Positions 10,501 to 22,500 of a DNA stretch of 64,000 bases are shown one piece after another. The stretch's first letter is position 1. Every line of letters starts with the position of its first letter. The notes under the pieces were generated by a model. That model did not search any database, had not been told where the DNA came from, and was given only the letters and a program-made list of their open reading frames with translations. The position numbers were made by a program, and so were the translations under genes. Source of the stretch: Stictocephala bisonia (Eukaryota > Arthropoda > Insecta > Hemiptera > Membracidae); contig JAQJVL010000058.1 of NCBI GenBank assembly GCA_035578905.1, positions 1,178,001 through 1,242,000 of the forward strand. The letters are read 5' to 3'.

Positions 10501-13500
10501 ATAACATATACATATAGAATAGAATAGAATAGAATAATATTTTATTCCATAAAATAACAAAAATACAATATTTATACAACGGAATTCTAGCCATCTCATC
10601 AAGTAAATGATGGCTAGCACAAAAAATATAACTTTAAAACAACATTTAAATACAGTCAGTTAATCAAAAACAAGGTAAAGCAGACAGCTCTCTGCAGCGT
10701 GGTTAAACTTAAAAGTTTTATTAACTTTAATGTTATTTAAGTTGTACTAAAACTAATATACTATAACTATACTTATCCTATAACTACTCAAATGCCAATC
10801 AAATACCATAGAACAACACTACAACCAATCAAGCTCTTCCCTTTCATGAGCCTATAAAAATAAACTTCTAAAACATTAATTAGTAATGTACAATAAATAT
10901 GTAAGAAAAAAAATTTTATTTGATTTCATTCTTTTTTTCTTTAGATTAATGTTTCAAACAAAAAGTTTACTTGATCTTTAGTAAGGAGCCATTTCCTTAA
11001 TTTTGCTAAAAATGTATTAATGGATGAGTTGTTATATTTAATTCCATTTGGAATTTGATTAAATAACTTAGGTCCTAAATAAGTAAAGCTTTGTTTAAAT
11101 ATACTTTTTTTCACTTTGGGTCTTATATAGATTCCTTCAGTGACACTTCTAGTTCTGGGTAATAATCTATCTGTTTTAAAATTACCACTCCTATTATAAA
11201 ATATCTTTAGAACCTTATAAACAAAAAGATGAATTACAGGTAAAATTTGCAAGTCGATAAAAAGGGGGTGAGATGATTGGCGCTTGGGTTTGAATGAAAT
11301 AATTCTTACAAAATGTTTTTGTGTAATTATCAGCGCTTTAAGTGTGGTTTTACCAGCCCCTCCCCAGTTTTCAATTCCGTAAACCAATCTTGAATGAATA
11401 AGTGAGAAATAAAGCATGCGTAGCAAATTTTGATTGAGAAAGTTTCTTAAGAAGTAAAATTTTCTGGTGTTTTTTCTCAAATTGTTGTGTAAATTAATTG
11501 TATGTGTTTTCCAAGAAAGTTTTTCATCCAGATACAAACCGAGATATTTAATATTTTCCACCTGCTCTATTTCTGTGCAAGAGCACACTGAGTTATTGTT
11601 ATAACATTCGTCTGTAACATGGAATTTTAGAACGCTGTCAAATGAAAATCCTTTGAGATCGAAATTTATAATTTTTGTTTTTGTAGCGTTTATGACCATT
11701 CTGTTATTGATACACCAGTCCTTTAACAATTTAAGATCATGGTTCATATCTTGCCAAATGGTTTCCCAATGGCTGTTTGAAAACCGGAGGGCCACGTCAT
11801 CTGCAAACGCACTAACTGCTCCTCTCAACTGCATATTTAATAGGTCATTAATAAATAATATGAATAATGAAGCTGATAGAATGGAACCTTGGGGTACCCC
11901 TTTTTTTATTAGTTGTGGTGTGCTAAATACATTTTTTATTTTTACTTTTTGGGTTCGATTTGTCAGATATGATTTGAACCAGTTGAGTGCAGTTCCTCTT
12001 ACTCCTGCATATTCTAATTTATTTAATAAAATATTATGATCTACAAGATCAAATGCTTTGGAAAAATCAATAAAAATTCCAGTAGTTTTAAGATTGTTGT
12101 TGAAACAAGAATATATTGCTTCTGTGAAGTTCAATATTGCACCTTCGGTGCTTTTACCTTTTGTAAATCCGTATTGTTGATGGTTAAAAAAGTTGTTTTT
12201 GTTAAGGAAATCAATTAATCTGAATTTAACGGCCTTCTCAAACACCTTTGATAGTACTGAGAGTAACGAGATTGGTCTGTAATTTTGTATACGGTCCTTC
12301 TCACCTTTCTTGAATATAGGCACAACAATACTTTCCTTAAATTTTTTTGGAAATTCGCCGGTAACAAAACTTAGATTAATAATGTGTACCAATATGTGAG
12401 AAACAACAGGGGCAATGTTCTTAATAATTTCAACCGATAAAGCGTCAGAACCAATAGATTTCTTATTTTTTAAAGAATTTATAATTGAGCGAACTTCATG
12501 ATTGGTGACGGGATACAAGAATAAGCTTCTTTGGTTACGCTCACAGTTCGGCAGGCCTAGTTGACAACTGTCGGGCATGTCTGCCACGCATAGCAAGTTA
12601 GGATTAACTTATATAGCTGATTAACTGATATAGCATGCAAGTTAGGATTAACTAAATCAAAATGATTCATTATTATTTATTACTCATTTCTAAGACACGA
12701 TCGTAGAGATGGGCAAATATGAGATATGAACTAGTGTAGTCATTGTTACTATCTTGTGTTTGACTTACCTCAGAAAGAATCATTTATTAATAGCCCAATA
12801 GCCAGGGCAACTATGGGACCTACAGCTTTACGTTTAATTATATCTATAAGAAACACAGAGGTTGTCAAGACTTATTGCAGAAAAAGTTCATATAACAGAT
12901 CTTAAATTGTAGAATAAAATGTTAAAAGAAATGAAATGATGTTGGTAAACCACAAAGCACTTGATACCCAGTAATTTAAGTACATTTATTTTTAAAGTAA
13001 CACACGTACTGTAGTGGTAACACAAGTACTGTAGTAGTAACACAAGAACTGTAGCTGTTAACACAAGTACTGTAGTAGTAACACAAGTACTGCGGTAGTA
13101 ACACAAGTACTGCGGTAGTAACGCAAGTACTGCAGTGGTAACGCAAGTACTGCAGTGGTAACGCAAGTACTGTAGTAGTAACGCAAGAACTGTAGTAGTA
13201 ACGCAAGTACTGTAGTAGTAACACAAGTACTGTAGTTGTAACACAAGTACTGTAGTAGTGACACAAATACTGTAGTGGTAACGCAAGTACTGCAGTGGTA
13301 TCGCAAGAACTGTAGTAGTAACACAAGTACTGTAGCGGTAACACAAGTACTGTTGTAGTAACACAAGTACTGTAGTTGTAACACAAGTACTGTAGTAGTA
13401 ACACAAGTACTGCAGTAGTAACACAAGTACTGTAGTGGTAACACAAGTACTGTAGTAGTAACACAAGTACTGTAGTAGTAACACAAATACTGTAGTGGTA

Positions 13501-16500
13501 ACACAAGTACTGTAGTAGTAACACAAGTACTGTTGTAGTAACACAATTACTGTAGTAGTAACACAAGTACTGTAGTAAAAATTAATTAGTCTTATAAATT
13601 AAAACAGTCACAACATTTAAACGTTCCCAATTTCCCCATTTTCAAACAGCCAAATAATTTTTCCCATTTATAATGAAAGCTCCTTTGTCGCATTATTACT
13701 GAAATCAACATCGGTTAGTAAATTAGTTACAATGTTTCTAATCCCAATGATATTTTGCATTATTTTATGAAGTATTATGTCACAGTATAATTTTTAGGGG
13801 TAAGTTTAGGTAAGTTGTGAGTTCTTCATGACATCCCATGATTGACATCCCATGATTTTCTCTCTTCAAGCATCGTTAAGGCTGAATTTTTTGTATTTTA
13901 CAGATATATGTACAATCAGTTATGTTTTATTAAGTTTCTCACTAAATCGATTTCCATCTAGAACTGGATAGCACCCAGTTTTAAATATTCTACTGCTGAA
14001 ATAAAAATACTTAACCGAGTACAGGATTAACCTTCATGTAAGAAAACATTCTAATAATAATATTCAGACCTCTGTAATAACGATGACATTGAAAAGAAAT
14101 AGGTATCATTACTTATGTACTTCATTAATGTAATTATTAACAGAAACCCTTGTTTAATATACCCTATGATTAAAATCTGGTTAACTCCACATACTGGTAA
14201 AATATTGTAAATCTAAATATCTGTTAAAATTGTACAATATATTTGTATTGTAGAATATAACAACAGTAAAGAAAAATAAAATGATAATTTTAATCGTATA
14301 AAATAAATTCTGAAAATGATATTAACCCTTTTACAAGAACTTAATTTACTACAAGTCAAATCATTAAATAACAACTTACATGTACGGGATGCATGGTGGC
14401 TGAGTCTCCCCCAGCGCCTGCCGGTAGGCACGGAAGCTGGATGAACTATCTATCAACGCACAATACTCCTTGAGACCCTCTGTGATGTGTTTCTGCCACT
14501 CAAGCCTCCTTATTGGGGCTGAGTCCAGAGCTGATAATAAAGCTAAATATGAATTGAAATTGTTGATTTTTCTTAAATGCTTCATAATTTTTATGAACTT
14601 AACAACATATTTTTCACGTTCTTTGGCATCACTTTGTTCCAGTATTCTAGACCTAGCCCTGAAAAAAACATACTTAGTGATAACTTTTATCATATATTAC
14701 TAAAAGTTACAAAAAATAGTTTTCAATAATAACTAATAGAATTTTATGTATCTATTTAAAATTGTTATATATTTATTTATTCTTTACTTTTGACTGCGTA
14801 GCTTCTTCACACTTTATCAAACAACAGGGTGTCATTGGAATTTTATTAAATCATTAAATTGAAATATTAATCATTGACATCTCAATCGTAGTGACACAGG
14901 TGAATATGAGTGGCTAATGAGTGTAGTCATTGTTACTAAGGCTGACTGTTCCTTAAAAAGCGCCATTTATTAATAGCCTTATAGCAGGGCATCTACAGGA
15001 CTAACAGCTTTATGTGGAATCCAAACCACTTAATATTGGTATGATTTTTTCAGTTAATTTGGAGCATATTCAGCAGATGTAATTTGGAAAAGACGTTCAC
15101 TCAACTTCGATGAATTTTGAAAAAACATGGTTTGATCAATCGTAAATAGATTAAACGTGGATCCCCAGTACCATGAGCCCTAAATAGCTGGAGGAGCAAG
15201 CCAGCTTTTATGAGTTAATTTTAATTTATGTTCACAGTTCGGACACTAAAAATGAAGAGTGAGAATCAGGATTGTGTAGCATTTTCAGGTTCTTCCAGAC
15301 AAAACAACCTTTGCACTGTACCAGCTGACGATGCAATAGGACCTGTTTACCATCCTCTGCTAAATTGAAATAACTTCACCATTCAGACTAGATACTATAA
15401 CATCTGTAGAACTGCGGCCAATCGTCTCATCCTCCCCTCCCTAATTTATTATTTTCGGTACTCCCCAAATTTGGTACTTGAAAAATTGGTATTAAACTTA
15501 ATGTAATGTTAAAGGTAGTCGAGGAAAACTCAATCTATAGCCCTTCGTTGCCCCAGCTCAGAGAAATACCCTTTCTAAACAACAGAACCAATACAACCCA
15601 TAAGTGAAATTGTTAGCTTCCGTTCCTCCGTATCATTTTGTACGGCTCGTTCAAAGTCAACCTTATATTACCACTGAAAAAAAAAGGTAACTTTATTTTA
15701 ATCTGATCAGGATAGCAAATATTCCAGATAATCGCAATCCGAATAGTTGCAAGGCCACTGTATATATATATATATATTTAACTATCCCTGAACATGTTAC
15801 TAAATCCTGGTGTAATTTCATTTCAACAATATAAGCAAGAGGATTGAACAACTCCGTATTTTCTAATACTGTTTTTACCTCTTAAACTTTTTTATTAATT
15901 ACCAAACGATTAATGTTGATAAAGATTCCACTGATCCTGTTGAAACGGTACATACAATATCAAATCAACATAGTCTAGGCTTAATACATTACATTTTTAA
16001 GTAGATAGTTTGTATGGCTTTACCAATAAGACATTTTATTGAAATGTTCTGTGAATCGAGTAAGGTTTGGACTGCGCTCTTCATTCTGCTCTTGGGCCCA
16101 GATGAGTACTTCAGGAATCTCAATCTTCATGAACAATTCTGAGTCTAGAAGAGTCATCTGCTCTGCGATATGTTCTGATTTAAAGTCTAGTAGTGAAGCT
16201 TGCCTGCAAATGTCCAAAACTGTATGGTTAATGTATTGTATAATGTATAGCTTATTAATGAACACAAAACAACTGTAGTGTATTTAGTGATCATATACTA
16301 AATTGTACAACTACTTAAGTTCTTTGAAGGTGCAAATTTTGATAGTAGCTTTTGAACAATATTGATAAATTACATGTAAAAATATCAGAACATCATCCAT
16401 GAGTGGTCCTAGGATTATTAATTTGGGTAGCCCAACTTCTATTTTTTTGTTGAAAAATTAGTTTTAAAATTTTTTGTATAGTAATCAGAAGTACTTGTAA

Positions 16501-19500
16501 ACTAGAACGTGATGCATACCTATTTTGTTTTCTTGTCCAATATTTTTATACTAACCTTCCATAGACAAATAAATATTTTTAAATTATAGTCTAATAAACA
16601 ATAATTATTTATTTAATCAAATGAGATTAAAAAAAGTATAAGATTAAAGTAAATTATTTCATTTTCCATTTTAAACTTGTACTTATAAAATGAAACAACA
16701 AAGATGAGTACTGTATGGTAACAATTTGTATTTATTAAAAGTATTCATTCTTTAATTTTAATAAAAGTATATAGTTAATTGTAACTTAAGACATTAACTA
16801 CATATTTATTTATTGTTAAATTAAGATTAAGTTAATTATTGTGACCCCTTTGCAATGATCAGATTAGTTGCAATGATTGAATATTATATTTAATTTAAAT
16901 GAAAGTTTGTGCACCTTCCTTTGTCAGCAGCAAATTTGTCTACAAAATATCCGGTCATATAAGAGTTTGTAGCTTTTCTCTTTTCCATAAATTAAAGCCC
17001 TCAAGTACATTTTTAAATGTCCCATAGTAGAAAAGCTGATAGAATCTCCGCTGATTCTGATGGCTCACCAACATTAACATATCCCAGAATGGCTATTTAC
17101 CCAGTGTTCTCTTAAAAGTGGAACCACACCTGATATCATCTTTTGTAGAAATCCACCAGTTATTTGTCAATATTTTGTATTAATAATTACTTATGTCTAT
17201 GCGTGTCTTTTGGCATGAAATAGACAACATTAATTATAGGTAGATTAATTTAAGTTCTAATCCCCAATACAATTTATATAAAAATGGTAGAACCGACAGT
17301 TAAGGCATCACTAAATTTTTACTGAAATATTTTTAATAACACTTTTAAATATCTAAATAATTCTAAAAGATAAGTAAAATGTACTTAAATACAGTGTTAA
17401 GTACCTTGTATATACATTCTGTGATGGCAGAAGAGTGCAGGTGGCGTTGAACAGTCGTTTAATATTGTATTTTTCTAATATCTTAACCCTTAAAGCTTTT
17501 GCCATGATCAAGTCACCTCTGCATAACAGCTGATAGACAAAGGCTGTTAACATTTCTATCACAGTTGGTTCAAAATCAGACATCCTGGAAACAAAGGGGA
17601 AAAGCAGTAAATAAATGAAGTTTTACAAAATATTTAATAAGATAAATAATAGTCTACAATCAATTCAAATATATGCTATTGTTCAGTTAATTTATTCAAT
17701 GGAGGCTGAGTCTTTAACAATAATATGAACCGAAGGATTGTATCTATAAATCTGAAGGTGATGCAATATATGTAGATGATATGACTTTACTTTAAAAAGT
17801 ATTCTTGTGGAATTCTTCCGTTACTTCAAATACACTTACATATATTTTGTTTATTTTCACTACTAAAAATGTTCTGTGTACTTTAGTATTTGCTAGTTGT
17901 ATGATATTTCAAACAACCTAAGTTTTTAGGTAAGCACACTTTCATTGCTGTCAAGTTTGTCGTCAGCAGTGTTTTTAGGTAAGCACACTTTCATTGCTGT
18001 CAAGTTTGTCGTCAGCAGTGTTTTTAGGTAAGCACACTTTCATTGCTGTCAAGTTTGTCGTCAGCAGTGTTTTTAGGTAAGCACACTTTCATTGCTGTCA
18101 AGTTTGTCGTCAGCAGTGTTTTTAGGTAAGCACACTTTCATTGCTGTCAAGTTTGTCGTCAGCAGTGTTATTAGGTAAGCACACTTTCATTGCTGTCAAG
18201 TTTGTTGTCAGCAGTGTTATTAGGTAAGCACACTTTCATTGCTGCCAAGTTTGTCGTCAGCAGTGTTTTTAGGTAAGCACACTTTCATTGCTGTCAAGTT
18301 TGTCGTCAGCAGTGTTTTTAGGTAAGCACACTTTCATTGCTGTCAAGTTTGTCGTCAGCAATGTTTTTAGGTAAGCACACTTTCATTGCTGTCAAGTTTG
18401 TCGTCAGCAGTGTTTTTATGTAAGCACACTTTCATTGCTGTCAAGTTTGTCATCAGCAGTATCAGTGTAAAATCATAGTAAGTGTAATTATTTTCATTAA
18501 TATCCACAGCTAAATTTTCATCTGTAACACTGATATCAATTTGATTTAAAATATAATCTAGTAAAGTAGATAGCTTCACCATACTGAGAAATTTAGTTGT
18601 TGGAAGCCACAAGGTTTATGTTTGTATAAACAGCTGATAGGGAGCTTGCCCATTTTGTATTTGTATTTGGATATCAAGCAGCCTAAAATATGATTAAACT
18701 ATCCTATAATCCATACATTGAGTTATTTATTTTACAGATATGACAATACAATTAATTACTATGATAGCATTTGTGATGGACTCTGACCATCACCAATCTT
18801 AACACGTTGTTTTGCAAAACGGGCTATACGTGTCATTTATCTCGTTGATAGGTTTAACATAAATAATGCTAATAAGAAATAATTAACAAAATAACCTAAA
18901 ATTAATCCGCTCAAATAGCAGGAGCAAAATGCTAGTCAAAATATAAAGTGGGAAAGCAGATGTATTAACAAGTTTATACATAACTAATATAAATAAGATC
19001 ACTTTTTAAATTTACTTTGACAGCTAGTCACTGATTCAATAATTATCGACACAAATTAACAATAAATATAAAAAACATTACAAAATAGATGTTGTTTCTT
19101 TCCTCATCTTATTTTTCCATTGTTAAGTAAATATAAATTAGCTTACATAGGTACCAATGTTTGAGTCGAAATCGGTTATATGCCCGCAGAATCTTAACTT
19201 TTTCCTATAAACTTGGGGCATTCTAAAATGATGATATTTTGTTAGAAGACAGTATTAGGGGTAACCAACAGTGATTTAGTGCCAATTCAGCCGATGTAGG
19301 TGGAGTAGCATACATGATCAGCTTGGTTAGCATCCGTGATCAGCTTGGGTTAGGTTAGGATAGAATGTTTCTTGATTCAGCTTTAAAAGTCCTGTTAATA
19401 AAAAACTCTTTGCAGGCATATAATTGATTTTGACCAATTTTTGTTAATCTAAAATTTCTGTAAATAAAGATTTAGTCCAAAACAGCTATCTCACTAAACA

Positions 19501-22500
19501 CTAATTAAGAATCAGAAATGTTTTGTAACTTACGTGAGATCACTAACAACTCTAACTAAAAGTGAAAAAGCTTCTCGTGCAGCTCGTTGCTTGGCCGTGT
19601 CAGGTGACTGACTGAACCGTTCGTGCCTTCGGCACAGTTTTTCTATCAAATCTAATGGCGTTAAAAACGTTCGATATGTAGTGAGAAAGGCTTCTTGATA
19701 CAAGAAATCTGAAACAAATTAAAAGAAAACTTCAAACGTGCTGATAAACACAACAAACCAGCATTACTAAAATCTAAAGCTTCTGGTAATAACCGTGTCA
19801 AGGTGTTATTTACAATATTATACAGTATTATCTAGTCATTTTTCTGAGCTTAACAAAAGACGTATAAAAATTTCAAATGAAGCAAAATGCTTAGTAGTTT
19901 TTTGTGGAGGCAAAAGCAAAATCATTTTCTCATGACATTTGGATTTACGATAGATATTAGAGCAGGTTATTGAATAATGTTTCTTTCTATTTTGTTGCAA
20001 AATCCCTGACATACATTTACACCTAAAGAGTGGTACACCTGACACCATATTGGATTTAATTCTCCAATTGAATGGCCACTGTTAAATTCAAATAAAGATT
20101 ACAGCTTTATTTATGAACATACAATTTTAACTTGACCTTTTTTTAAAAAGAAACACACTGTCTAGAGCCCCTGGGATTAGGTTTTAGTTTCATCCCTTGA
20201 TTAATTTTTTGTATAAATATAAAAATAGTTTAATATATTTGTTAAAAATAAACCAAAACAGTTTGAAAATATTATCTCGGGGGGGGGGGGGGACCATTAA
20301 TCACTTTTACTTGTCAAAAAGTAAGTTGAAATTTGAAGAGCATTTATTAAACAATTTAAGCGTGAAACAATTTCAAGTGAAGTAATGTTCAACTGTGTCG
20401 GCTACTGAAAACTGGTGCTGGCTGGAAGCCAAGTGGGGAAGGAGAGTCAACTTATGCGACTATCCCAATCACACTATGGTTTGTGGTAGGACGGACAGAC
20501 AACAACCGTTCTTCTGATATGAAACGGAGCTGCAAGTAGTTCCAAAGACAACACCAGATAGAAGGTTCGAGGGCGACAAAATTATTCACAAGAGAAAACT
20601 TTAAGTCAACGAGAATTTCAAGTAAAAAACAGAGAACTATCAACAATTTATGTTACTTCAGCACAATGACTGGCACCTGTTATCTATTAAGTAACTCTGC
20701 ACAACAATTAAAGAGCATTAGTGATACTGTCAAATGAATACACATCTTACTAAGCCAAAGTTAAAAAGTCTACTTTTTTCTAATTTTGCTATCTTTGCAT
20801 GCCAGTGAGACAAAAGAATGACAGAGAGAGCAGCACGGACAAAGAGAGAGAAGATTAAGAATTGTCATTAGAATGAAAGAGAATAAAAAGGGGCAGAGAA
20901 GGGTATTAGTTTTGGAGAGCCAACTGGAAAAATTGAAGATTACAAATTGCCATGAGAATGAGAGAGAACGAAAAGGGGCAGAGAAGGGTATTGGTTTGGG
21001 AAAGGGGTAAATGGTATATCTCAGCCAGGAATACAAGTACAGTATGATGACCCACCCAGGGGCCAAATGATTGAGGCAGTCCCCAGGACAGCGCAAAGCT
21101 GCATGGATTTGAAACCTGGGGACTACTTCATTCGTAGGGGTGACATAGTGCACTCAAGACCGTCCGGGAGTAGGTAGGGCTTGGGCGGTCTCATAAGAGA
21201 GGTCGTTCAGGTCATGCCTTGTGTAGTTAACTACAACCTGCACGTTGGTGGCCCTGCTTCTACTAATCCCGGCGGATCTAGGCTGGAGTCCCGAATGACT
21301 CTCTGATGGTGGGCAGCAGCGCTATCAGTACCAGGGTCAGCTGTCAGTATGAGTTATGCTGGCAGCTCTTACTGGATGCCCTGAAACCGGTCAGATTGAC
21401 CAGGATGGGGATCTGCGAACCCTAGGCTAAAGTGTTATGCGACCCGTGCTGATGGTCTCGTGGCATTGGGGGTATATTCAATGTCATTAACGGAGCCCTC
21501 TGGGAACCAGGGGAAACCCAGTTGTATTACCCTTATCTCCCTATTCGGGTCACTGGGGAGATGGACTGTCAAAACCCGGTTCTCGTGGGAACAAAATGGA
21601 TGATGATGAATCAAAAAAGTCACATATGTTACAGGTTGGCGGGGTGGATGTGAATCCAGAAGACTTGCCAATCGAAAAAATGAGAGTGTCCGACATAGTT
21701 GCTATGGAGGAAGAAGCACTTCTAATATCCGATGAGGAAAAAGTGAACTCTGAGGAGAAGCCGGCACCAAAGAAGAGGCTCTCCAGAAGTGAGTTAAGGA
21801 AGAAAAGGATAGAGGAGGCCCTCGCGAGAGGCGAGCCTATCCTTTCTAGGAGCGAGAGGAAGAAGGTCTGTGAGGAAAAAAACCGTGAGCGCGGTAATGC
21901 CCTTGGATCTTCTGGCCAGACTACCTCTGGAGTGGGTGTGAAGAGGTTGCATTCGCAGCTGACACCCGAAAGCCGAGGTAACCCAGACAAGAGAAGGAAA
22001 GGGCATGACAAGACCCCTAGCTGCGCTAGAGGGGCCGAGACGTATGCGGAGAAGATCTCTGTAGAGAAGATTGCTGTGGTCAGACAAGATCACCCAGCAA
22101 CTAAGCTCATGGAGGATGAAGCTAAGTGCTTGAAGAGGGAGCTGGGCAAACGTGCTATGAAAAGCAAAGACTTGAGAATGTCCAGTTGCCACGTGGAGGG
22201 AGGTGCATTGGTGGTGGGTTGCACTAACTCCACGACAAAGGAGTGGCTGGAGAAACAAGTCCTGGAGTTGAACCCTTTTCAGGGTATTCAACTGAAGACA
22301 GGGCCAGCTAGGACCCTTGTTAAAATGGTCACGGTCACTACCTTTGTGCCCAAGACCGTTGAAATCGATGATACCAAGGAACTTCTGGAAGCCTTGAAGA
22401 ACCAGAGTGACTTGGACACAGACCACTGGACGATTGTTGGAGGGAATACAAACCCCAACGGTCAATTCCTGGTCTTCCATATCGACGAGGACTCTCTGGT

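Noticed and set aside
12888..13566. Three long overlapping minus-strand open frames (162-218 codons)
   Set aside because: All are translations of a 20-bp tandem repeat; no start context, domain or splice support.
17925..18463. CRISPR-like array
   Set aside because: A head-to-tail 49-bp minisatellite without spacers, in eukaryotic DNA.
18367..18612. Minus-strand frame as an extra RapGEF1 exon
   Set aside because: Exons 11 and 12 join in phase without it and the joined peptide matches RasGEF_N; part of the frame is the 49-bp repeat.
19340..19362. TTAGG telomere-like repeats
   Set aside because: Only about two units (also near 5590); not an interstitial telomere array.
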